Shown: positions 17,868-27,722, counted from the stretch's first letter. The stretch is 64,000 nt of DNA from Fluoribacter gormanii (GCF_900156395.1 NZ_FTNL01000022.1:19139-83138); one strand, 5' to 3'. Numbers and translations are program-made. Notes: a model not told the origin generated them from the sequence alone.

Positions 17868-18005
17868 TTAATACCAACTTCCATTACAACCGCCACAGCC
17901 ACCACAATCACTTGCACAAGTCCCGCAACATGGATTGCCACTAGAACAGTTGACTAAGAAAGCAGTTGAACACACTAGGATTACAGCCAGTATTATTTTT
18001 TTCAT
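17868..18005 (-). CDS. Small cysteine-rich lipoprotein-like peptide
   Basis: A 45-aa reading frame begins MKKIILAVILVCSTAFLVNC, a short charged start followed by a hydrophobic stretch ending at a cysteine, like a lipoprotein signal with a non-standard Asn before C20. The mature part is tiny and rich in Gly and Cys, with CCGTC, DCGGCGGC and an SWY end. On the minus strand AAGGA lies about seven bases upstream of ATG 18005. The composition (eight cysteines in all, seven from C20 onward) argues for a real product, perhaps metal-binding or disulfide-linked in the envelope. No family is recognised. Confidence 0.6.
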   Translation of the reverse strand: MKKIILAVILVCSTAFLVNCSSGNPCCGTCASDCGGCGGCNGSWY

Positions 18006-18128
18006 TACCTATCCTTGTTATAGTATGTATATTAACTATACTCTACGATTTTTAGTTTAACCAATCTATATTCAAGTTTTCCAACTTTCTATCTACTCTA
18101 AATTGAGAAGATAGTAAATAAATAAACT

Positions 18129-19313
18129 TTAATTTTCTGCAATTTGTAGCCATTGCAATTTCCATAAATTATAAATAAATATTTGATTTTGTGTAGTATT
18201 TAAATAAGCTGCAAGAAATTGATGAGATAGGTAACGATTATTGGCCACATAGCTTAGTAAATCATGAGACACATCAACGGTATCCCATTCACAGCCGTTA
18301 ATATAAAGTTGATATTCGGATTGCTCATCCGGACTTTGATAAGCGAAACGACATGATGCATCTCTGATGAGATTTAATCCGGCTTTTATTTCTTCAATAA
18401 AACTTGATCTGTCGATTAACTCATCGTCTTCTAGTGGCAATGGTAATTCATGCGCTGCTTGTTGATCCAGCTGTGTTGCAAAGCATCCAAACCAGGATTT
18501 CATTATTTTTTCATCACTAATTAATTGCTGTAACAGTTTTTGCGCATTTTGCCAGGCTGGGCGAGTGATTTCAGAAGTATTGCGCAAATGAGACCAGTCT
18601 GGATCGTGATATAATGTTTTGAATGTATCTTTTTCAGCTAAATACTCACCAAGACTATCGAGTAATTCTTGCCCTTGATAACTACGGTAACCAAAGGAAT
18701 AAGTCATACAGTCCTGTGTAAGAGAAATGCCATGGTGTCCTACATGTGGAGGAAGATACAACATATCTCCTTCTTCAAGAATTATGCGTTCTTCAACATC
18801 AAATTGTTCCATGATACGAAGTTCGAGATCTTTGATGTAATTTTCATTATTGCACCTTTTAGTGGTAAGAGACCATTCACGTCGCCCCAAACCCTGATAT
18901 AAGAAAACATCATAATTATCGTAATGAGGTCCAACGCTACCATGAAGTGCTGCATAACTAATCATGATATCGTCGACTCGCCATTGGGGAATAAAATTAA
19001 AATGTTCAAGCAACGCATAAACTTCAGGAATTAATCTATCTACTCCCTGGACGAGTAAGGTCCAATGTGTTGAGGGTAGGGTATTAAAGTCATGTTCAGA
19101 AAATGGGCCGCGTTTTAAATGCCATTGGGGGACGGCATGGGGTGTTTCCAAGACAAGACGACTTTCAATATCCTCTTCAAGAGCAAGACCAGCCAATTCA
19201 TCGGGAGATAATGGATTAATAAAATCTGGCAATGCATCGCGAATTACTAGAGGCTTTTTTTGCCAAAATTCACTGAGAAAAGTTTCTAAAGAAATTTGCT
19301 GAAGATTAATCAT
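18129..19313 (-). CDS. roxA: Ribosomal protein L16 arginine hydroxylase, JmjC-type (cupin 4)
   Basis: The 394-aa protein is of the YcfD/RoxA 2-oxoglutarate-Fe(II) oxygenase type. The iron ligands are visible as H130-x-D132 (GPHYDNYDVFLYQG) and H190 (YLPPHVGHHG), at nearly the spacing of the Escherichia coli enzyme. The C-terminal region fits the dimerisation and winged-helix parts, and the length is as expected. In E. coli the enzyme hydroxylates an arginine of ribosomal protein L16. AGGAG lies about 11 bases before ATG 19313. The CPA2 antiporter gene upstream is on the same strand but 75 bases away, so co-transcription is possible. Confidence 0.9.
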   Translation of the reverse strand: MINLQQISLETFLSEFWQKKPLVIRDALPDFINPLSPDELAGLALEEDIESRLVLETPHAVPQWHLKRGPFSEHDFNTLPSTHWTLLVQGVDRLIPEVYALLEHFNFIPQWRVDDIMISYAALHGSVGPHYDNYDVFLYQGLGRREWSLTTKRCNNENYIKDLELRIMEQFDVEERIILEEGDMLYLPPHVGHHGISLTQDCMTYSFGYRSYQGQELLDSLGEYLAEKDTFKTLYHDPDWSHLRNTSEITRPAWQNAQKLLQQLISDEKIMKSWFGCFATQLDQQAAHELPLPLEDDELIDRSSFIEEIKAGLNLIRDASCRFAYQSPDEQSEYQLYINGCEWDTVDVSHDLLSYVANNRYLSHQFLAAYLNTTQNQIFIYNLWKLQWLQIAEN

Positions 19314-19388
19314 GCGTAGTTAATACTCCTCATAGCCGTGTAATTTATTTTTTTGACCAGTCCAGTGCAGCTGGACCCGGGTGCATTT

Positions 19389-21182
19389 TTAATTTGATTG
19401 TAGAATGCGTTCTAACTCACCTTTTGCTTGTCGAGAGAAATTGATTAAATCACTTTCTTTTTCAAAAAAATCAAAGGATTGAATTAATGTTGCCTCATCG
19501 TGTTTTTTGAACGCTGTTGCTTTTCGCAGAATTTCCTCATGCGTGTATCCTAGAAATTTCATAACCTCTTTGGTCATGCTCAAAGAGGAATCAAATAATT
19601 CTCTAATGAAATAATCTACACCTGCGCGATATAATTCATAAGCATGGCGACGATTACGAGCTCTGGCATAAATTTTTAAATGGGGAAAATGTTGTTTGGC
19701 TAACTTCACAATCTTTAAATTAGCTTCTACATTTCCCACCGCGACTATGAGCAGTTTTGCGTGTTCGGCTCCAGCGCTTTTTAACATATCCAATCGGCTT
19801 GCATCTCCGAAATATCCGATATAACCAAATTTTCTGAGCAGTTCGATTTGTTCTGGATTTTTTTCCAATACTGTAATTTTTATATGTTCACCGTTAAGTA
19901 AGCGCCCTATAATTTGGCCAAAACGTCCATAACCTGCCAGAATTATTCCATTTTTTTCATTAAATGAATCATATTCTCGCTCAGGTAAAAAACTCATGAA
20001 TTTAGGTATGACAAATCGATGATAGAAAAGCATTAAAAAGGGAGTTGCCAGCATGGATAATGCAACAACCAGAGTAAAAAAGGCTGCAATTTCCTGATTG
20101 ATTACTTTGGTTACACCCGCATATTCAAAGAGTACGAAAGCAAACTCACTCCCTTGCGATAGAGCAAATGCAAAACCTAGACTTTGCAATTTAGTTAAAT
20201 CAAAGAAGCGTCCTAACAGATACAAAATAATGGCTTTGAAGGTAATTAAAGAAAGTACAGCAACAATAATTAAAAGGGCTTTGTTGGAAAAGAGAGAGAA
20301 ATTCATTCCCATTCCTACAGAGATAAAGAACAATCCAAGCAAAATGCCCTTAAAAGGTTGAATATCAGCATCAACTGCATGTTTGTATTGGGAGTTAGCT
20401 AATACAACACCAGCAATAAAAGCCCCTAAAGCAGGAGAGACGCCTATAGACTCCATTAATAAAGTAACACCAACTACTAAAGCAAGAGAAAAGGCGGTAA
20501 ATACTTCGCGCAAATTGGTTTTGGCAATAATTGAAAATAAATGCCTTGATAAGTAATGGCCAACTAAAATAACGGCACCGATCACTCCGGTTACCAAAAT
20601 TGCATGTAGCCATCGAGGAAGATTCATGAGAAATGCTGTTTCGTGGATATTGATTTTTATATTTGCATGTTGTTCGAGTAATGGAATAATGATTAAGATA
20701 GGGATTACTGCAATATCTTGAAATAATAATACAGCGAATGAGGTTTCACCTTCGGCTGTTTTGAGTAAATTCTTTTCTTGAAGCATCTGCAAAACAAGAG
20801 CCGTGGATGAGAGGGACAACGCCATACTTATCGCTAAAGTTGCTCGCCAATCAAAACCAATGAGGAGTCCAACGGCTGTTAAGATACTTGTAGTTAAGAG
20901 TACTTGTAAACCACCCAAGCCCACTATGAGTTTGCGTAGTTTCCATAACATGGCTGGTTCCAGTTCCAAACCAATAAGAAACAACATCATGATCACGCCA
21001 AATTCACCAAAATTCATAATTTGTTGTGAGTTTCCTATCAGTTTTAACCCAAAAGGGCCAATAAGGATGCCAACGGTAAGATAGCCGAGTACGGAGCCCA
21101 ATTTGAAACGACTGGCAATAGGGACCATAATGCTGGCGGCGGCAAGAAAGATGAAAATATTAAGCATTAAGTGACCATTCAT
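19389..21182 (-). CDS. CPA2-type monovalent cation:proton antiporter with TrkA-N domain
   Basis: The 597-aa protein has an N-terminal Na+/H+ exchanger domain of about 12-13 helices (residues 1 to about 390), including LTVGILIGPFGL and GVSPALGAFIAGVVLANS. A cytoplasmic Rossmann domain follows, with GYGRFGQIIGRLL giving the NAD-binding GxGxxG. This is the KefB/KefC/YbaL architecture, used for potassium or sodium efflux coupled to protons. No KefF/KefG-like partner is adjacent, so it is closer to the YbaL type. The YchJ-like gene ends upstream with a 17-bp gap on the same strand, so the two are probably co-transcribed. Confidence 0.9.
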   Translation of the reverse strand: MNGHLMLNIFIFLAAASIMVPIASRFKLGSVLGYLTVGILIGPFGLKLIGNSQQIMNFGEFGVIMMLFLIGLELEPAMLWKLRKLIVGLGGLQVLLTTSILTAVGLLIGFDWRATLAISMALSLSSTALVLQMLQEKNLLKTAEGETSFAVLLFQDIAVIPILIIIPLLEQHANIKINIHETAFLMNLPRWLHAILVTGVIGAVILVGHYLSRHLFSIIAKTNLREVFTAFSLALVVGVTLLMESIGVSPALGAFIAGVVLANSQYKHAVDADIQPFKGILLGLFFISVGMGMNFSLFSNKALLIIVAVLSLITFKAIILYLLGRFFDLTKLQSLGFAFALSQGSEFAFVLFEYAGVTKVINQEIAAFFTLVVALSMLATPFLMLFYHRFVIPKFMSFLPEREYDSFNEKNGIILAGYGRFGQIIGRLLNGEHIKITVLEKNPEQIELLRKFGYIGYFGDASRLDMLKSAGAEHAKLLIVAVGNVEANLKIVKLAKQHFPHLKIYARARNRRHAYELYRAGVDYFIRELFDSSLSMTKEVMKFLGYTHEEILRKATAFKKHDEATLIQSFDFFEKESDLINFSRQAKGELERILQSN

Positions 21183-21199
21183 AGTTTAAACTCTAATTG

Positions 21200-21679
21200 T
21201 TATTTAGCATGACAATTCTTAAATTTTTTGCCACTACCACAAGGGCAGGGCGCATTGCGTGCAATTTTGGGTTTATTGGTTTTCTCTAACCCTTGTTTGT
21301 GTACACCGCTGACATAGAACCATTGATCATGTTCCTTGTGAAATTCACTTAACTCATGAATAATTTTTACCCGGTTATCCTCGAAATAACGTGCTGCAAA
21401 TTCCACAAAACCTTTATCAGGAGCAGGTGTATTTGAATTCAAAACGTCTAGACTGATCCAGGTTACACTTTTAGCCCACTGTTCTGCCTCCAACTCATTA
21501 AAACCCATTAAGGCTTTGCCTTTCATTGTATTTTTGATGTAATCAATATTACCCATACTGTAAGCAGTATATCGGGATCGCATCAATTGCTCTGGAGTTT
21601 CGGGCTGTTGTTTTTTCTCAAGGAATAAACCACAACACAGTTCATATTTATTTTGTGATCCACAAGGGCAAAGTGACAT
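21200..21679 (-). CDS. YchJ-family SEC-C protein
   Basis: The 159-aa protein carries a zinc-binding SEC-C motif at each end: CPCGSQNKYELCCG near the N-terminus and CPCGSGKKFKNCH at the C-terminus. Between them is the NTF2-like core with MRSRYTAYSMGNIDYI, the hallmark of the YchJ/UPF0225 family. The biochemical role is not established; SEC-C motifs bind zinc and often mediate protein contacts. It is 17 bp upstream of the antiporter gene on the same strand and is probably the first gene of that transcript. Confidence 0.85.
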   Translation of the reverse strand: MSLCPCGSQNKYELCCGLFLEKKQQPETPEQLMRSRYTAYSMGNIDYIKNTMKGKALMGFNELEAEQWAKSVTWISLDVLNSNTPAPDKGFVEFAARYFEDNRVKIIHELSEFHKEHDQWFYVSGVHKQGLEKTNKPKIARNAPCPCGSGKKFKNCHAK

Positions 21680-21774
21680 GGTATGATCCAGCTAAAAGTC
21701 AAAATTGGATTTTTGAATTATATTCGATGTAGCATTAAATTTTTACTAAATTACACATTATTTAAGGTAAAATA

Positions 21775-22638
21775 ATGAATTCTTATTTATTTACGCAAAA
21801 CATAGAGCAAATCGATCACCAAAAGAGTGTCAATCTATTGGAAGCAGGCAAAGTGTTGTTTTTTCCAGAATATTTTTATGCTCCTGTAGACTCTCTTTTA
21901 TTGTCTGAAAATGTCCTGGATGGTAGCCGTAAAAATGTAAGTTATGATATTCGAAATAAAAAGTTGAGCGCTTATAAAAAAGATATTGATAATTTGGATG
22001 TCAAACTTAGGCATATGATGCATGGTTATGCAGAATTTGCACATCAATTAATTCAAACAGCTCTTCCTTCTTATGCACCTCATTTACAATGGGGAAGGAC
22101 CAGTTTCCGACCTGCGCAAATTAATGGACGTGTTTCTTCAAAACGTAAAGATGATACCCGTTTGCATGTGGATTCTTTTTCGGCAAGCCCTGTCCATGGT
22201 TTAAGAATTTTAAGAGTTTTTTGTAATATCAATCCTACAGAACCGCGAGTCTGGAATCTTGGTGAGCCATTTGAGGATGTTCTCAATCGCTTTGCACCTA
22301 AAATTGCTCCTTACAGTAAAATGAAAGCAAAAATGCTGAAATGGGTCAAAGCAACAAAAACTTTAAGACCTCCCTATGATCATTACATGCTGCATTTACA
22401 TGATACGATGAAGTTGGATGATACGTACCAGACAAATGTTGAGAAAGTGCAAATTGATTTTCCTGCCAAAAGTACCTGGATAGTTTTTACTGATCATGTA
22501 TCACATGCAGCTTTAAGTGGCCAGCATCTGTTAGAACAAACGTTCTACCTCCCAGTTGATAAGATGACAACACCAGATTACTCTCCCTTAAATCAATGGC
22601 AGAAAATTAAGCCCGAGTTGAGTTCTGTAAGCGTATAG
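21775..22638 (+). CDS. kdoO: Kdo hydroxylase (Kdo-to-Ko dioxygenase family)
   Basis: The 287-aa protein fits the KdoO family of Fe(II)/2-oxoglutarate dioxygenases that hydroxylate the inner-core sugar Kdo of lipopolysaccharide to Ko. The iron-binding H-x-D appears in TRLHVDSFSASP, and the third His is probably in FTDHVSHAALSGQH. The N-terminal segment YFYAPVDSLLLSENVLDG and the region RRSF/KLSAYK-like basic patch fit the family, and the length is normal. It would act on the cytoplasmic side or at the inner membrane on lipid A precursors. It is a single gene, with a hairpin element after its stop. Confidence 0.8.
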   Translation: MNSYLFTQNIEQIDHQKSVNLLEAGKVLFFPEYFYAPVDSLLLSENVLDGSRKNVSYDIRNKKLSAYKKDIDNLDVKLRHMMHGYAEFAHQLIQTALPSYAPHLQWGRTSFRPAQINGRVSSKRKDDTRLHVDSFSASPVHGLRILRVFCNINPTEPRVWNLGEPFEDVLNRFAPKIAPYSKMKAKMLKWVKATKTLRPPYDHYMLHLHDTMKLDDTYQTNVEKVQIDFPAKSTWIVFTDHVSHAALSGQHLLEQTFYLPVDKMTTPDYSPLNQWQKIKPELSSVSV

Positions 22639-22645
22639 CTGATTC

Positions 22646-22685
22646 GTTGTAGCTTGAGTTAATGAGCTGTAATTCAAGCTACAAC
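22646..22685. repeat. Short TTGTAGC-type inverted repeat
   Basis: GTTGTAGCTTGA (22646-22657) and TCAAGCTACAAC (22674-22685) are exact inverted repeats separated by 16 bases. The element fills the gap between the convergent kdoO and response-regulator genes, so it can serve as a terminator for both. Its ends match the elements at 17799, 35332 and 41201. Confidence 0.65.
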
Positions 22686-22703
22686 TAAGCAGCATCAGAA
22701 AAG

Positions 22704-24941
22704 TTAACCACGATACTTTAAAAACTGCTCAATCTCAGCGGATGTTAGCGGTTTGCTGAAAAAAAATCCCTGTACTTCATCACAATGTTGTTGTTTTAAA
22801 AAATCCAGTTGTTTTTGACTCTCTACCCCTTCAGCAATAACTTTAAAGTTAAAACTACGCGCCATAGAAATGATTGCTTCAATAATGACTTCATCACTAC
22901 GCGAAGCGGATATATTTTGTATAAAAGATTGGTCGATTTTTAAGCAATCAATATGAAGTTGTTTCAGATAATTGATACTGGAGTTTCCAGTTCCAAAATC
23001 ATCTAATGCAATTTTAATTCCAAGTTGCTTAAGTTGATTGAGCGTTTTTACGATATCTCTGTGGGTTATAATCACATTTTCGGAAATTTCAAACTCTACA
23101 TATTGAGGGTCAAGTAGATACTCCTTTAGCGTTTTTTCTACAAAATAAATAAAATTCGGTTGTTGTAATTGGCGAGTGGTAATATTAATTGCGACTCGAA
23201 TATAAGGTAAACCTTTTTGGTGCCAAGCTTTTATTTGTTGGCACGCTTCGCTGATAATCCACTCACCCATAGGTATAATTATGCCTGTTTCTTCTGCAAT
23301 AGGAATAAAATCTAAAGGTAGTAATAACCCTTTTTCTGGATGATTCCAACGAATTAATGCCTCTACGGATAATAGGTTTTCTTTATCAAGATTAAATTGC
23401 GGTTGATATAATAAAAAAAACTCTTTATTTTTAAGGGCATTACGTAAATCAGATTCGAATTTAAAACACTGGTCAGAATACTCATGTAATTGGGTAGCAT
23501 AAAAATAGTACTGATTTCCGCCACGTTCTTTAGCCTGATACATCGCTAAATCAGCACTTTTTAACAGGTCACTAGGTGTTTTTCCATCTTTAGGGTAGAT
23601 ACATATTCCAACTGCAGGAGTAATTGTTATATCCCGATTTGCGATTTTGAATGGTTTTTTCATTGAGTCTAAAATTTTGTTGCCAATGGCGCTAATATCC
23701 TCATTTTTAGCTACATGACAAATCATGACAAACTCATCACCACCAAGCCGAGCTAAAGTATCTTCTTTACGAATTAAAGAAGACCATCGTTGCCCAACCA
23801 TACGCAATAATTGATCACCAACTTCATGCGATAAACTATCATTGATTAATTTGAATCGGTCTAAGTCAAAATACAGAATGGCGAATTTTTGTTCGTTTTT
23901 TTGTGCGTAATCAATGCTGGCTTGTATTCTATCGATTAATAGGGCCCGATTGGGTAATTGGGTTAATGGATCATGCAGAGCTTGATATTTAAGTTGTTTC
24001 TCAAGATTTGCCTGCTCCGTTATATCACGAAAACTCCAAACACGACCAATGGTTTTCTCATTCAGCCGATGTGGAAGAGTATAGCATTCAAGTATTTTGC
24101 CGCTCTTAAAAGTCACAATATTCCTACCAATCTCATCCATGTTTTTGCGAAGACGAACAACATCCGCTAAATACTCTCTGGGTTTAATGAGCTGATTCAG
24201 CATATAATATAAAAAGATGCTTCCATCATCAGTTTCCAACATGGATTGAGGAATATTCCACATGGAGATAAACTTTGAATTACAATCGATTAACTTGTTA
24301 TTTAAATCGATAACTAAAATTCCATCTGCGGATGATTCAAATGTGGACCTTAAGAGTGATAATGATTGTTGTAAGGATTCCGTACGTTCCTTAACCGTCT
24401 GCTGCAGTATTTTTTCATGATGTTTGGCATCATTGGCCAAAATCCATTTCCTCGTTAATGCACAGGCAAGTTGTCTTACTGCAACTACATCAAAAGGCTT
24501 TTTCAAGATAAGATAATTATCTCCAATGCCTAATTCTTTGACCGTGTCTTCCCAACTGTAATCAGAGTAGGCGGTACAAATCACGACCTGAATATCAGGG
24601 TCTACCTCCCACATGTGTTTAATTGTTTCAATTCCGTCCCAGCCAGGAGGCATTCTTATATCTACAAATGCAAGCGCATAATGTATCCCTTTTTTCAAGT
24701 TTTCCTTAATTTTTATAATTGCTTCTTGGCCTTGACACGCTGTAGTAAAAATAAATTTTGGCAAAAAACATTCTATATCGGGATCGCTGGAGTCATTTAA
24801 AAAAGAATCATCATCGAATAATTGTTTGTCTAAATGATTCAGTTCTGATTTTGTATTCGAGGCAGTCAAAACCTTAATAAAATCCTGATGTATCGAAGGA
24901 TTATCATCAATAATCATAATGTGTAGTGGTATATCACTCAT
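22704..24941 (-). CDS. Response regulator with PAS, GGDEF and EAL domains
   Basis: The 745-aa protein has a receiver domain (1 to about 165; phosphoacceptor D94 in FVDIRMPPGWDG) with an acidic insertion near residues 30-60. A PAS domain (about 195-320) follows, then GGDEF (LARLGGDEF, about 394-403) with an RxxD inhibitory site five residues upstream (RKED), and EAL (EALIRW, about 527). The EAL residues SENV, DDFGTGNSS and EGVES are present. Both cyclase and phosphodiesterase motifs are intact, so it could make or break c-di-GMP depending on signal. Its start overlaps the kinase stop by one base (TGATG), which shows translational coupling. Confidence 0.92.
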   Translation of the reverse strand: MSDIPLHIMIIDDNPSIHQDFIKVLTASNTKSELNHLDKQLFDDDSFLNDSSDPDIECFLPKFIFTTACQGQEAIIKIKENLKKGIHYALAFVDIRMPPGWDGIETIKHMWEVDPDIQVVICTAYSDYSWEDTVKELGIGDNYLILKKPFDVVAVRQLACALTRKWILANDAKHHEKILQQTVKERTESLQQSLSLLRSTFESSADGILVIDLNNKLIDCNSKFISMWNIPQSMLETDDGSIFLYYMLNQLIKPREYLADVVRLRKNMDEIGRNIVTFKSGKILECYTLPHRLNEKTIGRVWSFRDITEQANLEKQLKYQALHDPLTQLPNRALLIDRIQASIDYAQKNEQKFAILYFDLDRFKLINDSLSHEVGDQLLRMVGQRWSSLIRKEDTLARLGGDEFVMICHVAKNEDISAIGNKILDSMKKPFKIANRDITITPAVGICIYPKDGKTPSDLLKSADLAMYQAKERGGNQYYFYATQLHEYSDQCFKFESDLRNALKNKEFFLLYQPQFNLDKENLLSVEALIRWNHPEKGLLLPLDFIPIAEETGIIIPMGEWIISEACQQIKAWHQKGLPYIRVAINITTRQLQQPNFIYFVEKTLKEYLLDPQYVEFEISENVIITHRDIVKTLNQLKQLGIKIALDDFGTGNSSINYLKQLHIDCLKIDQSFIQNISASRSDEVIIEAIISMARSFNFKVIAEGVESQKQLDFLKQQHCDEVQGFFFSKPLTSAEIEQFLKYRG

Positions 24942-26362
24942 CAGGTTCTCCCTAGTTTATCTAATCTGTCGATAAACGGTAAAGTCAATGTAAATTGAGC
25001 GCCACATCCTTCACCCTTGCTGTCTGCCAAAAGAGAGCCACCCATTTCACGAGCTGATAGTGCAGAACTGTGTAAACCAAAGCCATGACCATTTTTTTTT
25101 GTAGTAAATCCAAAAGCAAAGATACGCTGCAAATTATCTGCATTTATTCCAACTCCATTATCTTCGACAATGACTTGTACTGAATTCTTTTCTTTTTTTT
25201 GTACTATTAGTTTGATTTCTTTAATGGGAACAGCAGTATTTTCTAGTAAAGACTCTTTAGCATTTTGAATTAGATTGATTAACACTTGCAGTAACTTGGA
25301 TTTATCTACAATAACTAAAGGTGCGGAGTGAAACTCTTTAATTATCTTGATAGTACCATTTTTTGAGGTACTCATAGTGATATTTAATGCGGTCTCAATC
25401 AATTCTGGAAGATAGACTTTTTCATTTACACTGGATAGGCCACTAATCGATTTTTGCGTATCTACGATTTCATTAATATGCTGTAAATCATTCTGGAGAT
25501 TGTTTACTTCAATATTATTTTTTTTATTTTCTTCCAAAATAATTTTGGCTAGGGTTAATAGGTATTTCGGAATAATTTTCCCTTTGGGATCATCGGATAA
25601 ATAATCAGCTAAATCGTGTTGATTTTCCTCCATCATCTCCATAATTTTTAATAATTTTTTATCATAATCTTGGTTGAAACTATTTTTTAATAAAGTGATG
25701 GAAACATTGGAACTATTTAAAATATTCCCGATGTTGTGCAATATAGTCGTTGCTACCTCTGCCATTCCCGCCCGACGAGCCGTCGTTGATATTTGTTGAT
25801 TTAATTCTTTGATTTTTTCTTCGGAAATTTTACTTTTATGAATATCAATAACAACACCTGCTAGCTGCTTATTCCCGTTTTGACATTGACCAATCGTTCT
25901 ATACCAGTGGTAATTTCCATCAGGATTTCTTACTCGAATTTCACATTCATAATCTATTTTATCGTTTAAAGCACTCTCTACTTTTTGGACTAACTCAAAC
26001 CTGTCTTGCTCATGAACTAACTCTAGAAACTCTTGCAGCGAAGGGGGTCTATTAATCGGATTTAAATGAAAGAGATTGAATAACTCATTAGACCAGATGG
26101 TGTGTCCTGTGTTGCCATCAAAAGACCAATAGCCTAATCCTGCAATGTGTTGAGCAAATTCAAGCTTTTCATTCAAACTCATCATTTCACGAGAAGAAAT
26201 TCTCATTGAACGTTCATGTAAATAACGTTCTTGATCTGCTTCTATATACGTATTATTGATGCGCTGGATAAAAATTTCCCATTGCTCGTCAGTTTCTGGT
26301 TTTTTATCTTGAGCAATGTTTGAGTGTTCGAGTTGTCGTTTTAATAATTTATGAATTTCCAT
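24941..26362 (-). CDS. PAS-domain sensor histidine kinase
   Basis: The 473-aa cytoplasmic protein has an N-terminal helical segment (1 to about 65), a PAS/PAC domain (about 70-178), a dimerisation/phosphoacceptor helix with H209 in TILHNIGN, and a GHKL ATPase domain (about 300-460) with NAKESLL, VEDNGVGI and NGHGFGLHSS. No membrane helix is present, so the signal must be cytoplasmic or come from a partner. It lies 25 bp after the FIST gene and is coupled to the REC-GGDEF-EAL gene, forming a three-gene signalling unit. The HNIGN type of H-box is seen in kinases linked to FIST sensors. Confidence 0.9.
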   Translation of the reverse strand: MEIHKLLKRQLEHSNIAQDKKPETDEQWEIFIQRINNTYIEADQERYLHERSMRISSREMMSLNEKLEFAQHIAGLGYWSFDGNTGHTIWSNELFNLFHLNPINRPPSLQEFLELVHEQDRFELVQKVESALNDKIDYECEIRVRNPDGNYHWYRTIGQCQNGNKQLAGVVIDIHKSKISEEKIKELNQQISTTARRAGMAEVATTILHNIGNILNSSNVSITLLKNSFNQDYDKKLLKIMEMMEENQHDLADYLSDDPKGKIIPKYLLTLAKIILEENKKNNIEVNNLQNDLQHINEIVDTQKSISGLSSVNEKVYLPELIETALNITMSTSKNGTIKIIKEFHSAPLVIVDKSKLLQVLINLIQNAKESLLENTAVPIKEIKLIVQKKEKNSVQVIVEDNGVGINADNLQRIFAFGFTTKKNGHGFGLHSSALSAREMGGSLLADSKGEGCGAQFTLTLPFIDRLDKLGRT

Positions 26363-26387
26363 ATTGTCTTACTTTAACCTTATGTTT

Positions 26388-27548
26388 TTATGTCTCATAA
26401 ATTGTTGTAATTGTCATGGTTTGGTTATGTAATTCACAATTCCCCACAGAAAAAGGAGATAATTCCCCATACGAATAAAAACCCACTTGAGTTGAGCCTT
26501 TTGGCAAAGCGGACATAGTGGACTCAATTTCTTCTTCTGTTCGTTCGCCCAAAAGCAGTCTCCTGCCCACACAACTGATATCAATGGCCAAAACAGGCCC
26601 TAATTTTTCGAGTTTATCATTGAGCATCAATTTATTTGCGAGCAGACCTGCTTCATGAGCACTTTCAATTAATCGATCAAAATTTGCTCTCATTAATTGC
26701 GCATGCCATCCCATTGGAATATCACCTGCGAATGTCAGGGATTGTTCTTTCTCATTAATTGCAAGGATGGTACGAACCAATTGGGTTTCATCATGTATCT
26801 GAGGATTATTAATAGCCAATGGATAAAGTAATCCTGAAGAAGGTAATTCAGCGGCTTTTTCACCTAAATACTCTTTATAAAGTTGTAAAGCTGGTTGATA
26901 ATCAAGTTCATATAATACATTAGATTCCGAGCGGGTAATTCGACGAACCGGACCAAAAATATCCCATCCTCCCATAGAAGCATGACCGATATGAATATCA
27001 GAACCATAAAAACCTACCGCAACCGCATAATGATCGAGAACTTTATTATTTAAAATGGTCCATGTTTTTTCGAAGTGACTGCCATCACCTGCTAAACCAC
27101 CAGTTATAATGATATTGTGGTTTCCTTTGACTTTATTTAATCCTTGCACTAATTCCGAACCATTTAAATTAAGTCCATCGGATAAAATAAAAATGCTGCG
27201 CAGATCATCTGCCTTTAATTGTTCGGCAATTAGCTTGCCAGCATTCTCAGAGTCTTTACTGTTATTTACCTCTGCCTTTGCAATTTTTAATGTTGTTTTC
27301 GCAAATTTGATTACGGCAACTGTAATACTATGGTCAAAAAGATAATTGCCAAAAATTTCTCCCGCAGTGGAGCAACCGATGATGTTTGATTTGGAATAAA
27401 AGTTAGCCAATTGCATTATTGGATCTTGAAAATCCATGAACTCTGGTGCTGCAAAAATAAGAATTAATGTATTCTCTGAGTCAAGATTTGGAAATTCTTT
27501 CAGATTCCAACCTTTATTCTTAACGAATTGAAAGGCCTTTATTTCCAT
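26388..27548 (-). CDS. FIST-domain sensory protein
   Basis: The 386-aa protein has a FIST N domain (with SKSNIIGCSTAGEIFG near residue 55) followed by a FIST C domain (about 220-370, with DIPMGWHAQLMRANFDRL and QVGFYSYGELSP). FIST domains are thought to bind small ligands, possibly amino acids, and occur with histidine kinases, as here. The protein is cytoplasmic with no membrane helix. CAGGAG close upstream supports ATG 27548. As the first gene of the operon it probably feeds a signal to the following kinase and so to c-di-GMP. Confidence 0.9.
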   Translation of the reverse strand: MEIKAFQFVKNKGWNLKEFPNLDSENTLILIFAAPEFMDFQDPIMQLANFYSKSNIIGCSTAGEIFGNYLFDHSITVAVIKFAKTTLKIAKAEVNNSKDSENAGKLIAEQLKADDLRSIFILSDGLNLNGSELVQGLNKVKGNHNIIITGGLAGDGSHFEKTWTILNNKVLDHYAVAVGFYGSDIHIGHASMGGWDIFGPVRRITRSESNVLYELDYQPALQLYKEYLGEKAAELPSSGLLYPLAINNPQIHDETQLVRTILAINEKEQSLTFAGDIPMGWHAQLMRANFDRLIESAHEAGLLANKLMLNDKLEKLGPVLAIDISCVGRRLLLGERTEEEIESTMSALPKGSTQVGFYSYGELSPFSVGNCELHNQTMTITTIYET

Positions 27549-27693
27549 ATATCACTCCTGTGTCGCTCATTTAATCTTGATACTGAAAAAAATGTTTTTT
27601 ATTAGTATAGTGTTAATTTGGGGTATTTACTTGAGCAATTGATTTATTTTGTGCCGTCAAAATCAAGGCTAATCTTCTTTAATCTAGATTTTT

Positions 27694-27722
27694 TTGCTAC
27701 CCAAACGAAAATTCGTTATGAT
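27694..27722 (+). promoter_or_regulatory. Promoter with embedded palindrome for the efflux operon
   Basis: TTGCTA (27694-27699) and TATGAT (27717-27722) are 17 bases apart and make a plausible sigma-70 promoter 36 bases before the first gene of the efflux operon. AACGAA-AA-TTCGTT (27704-27717) is a perfect palindrome filling the spacer, placed where a repressor would block polymerase. Confidence 0.5.
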
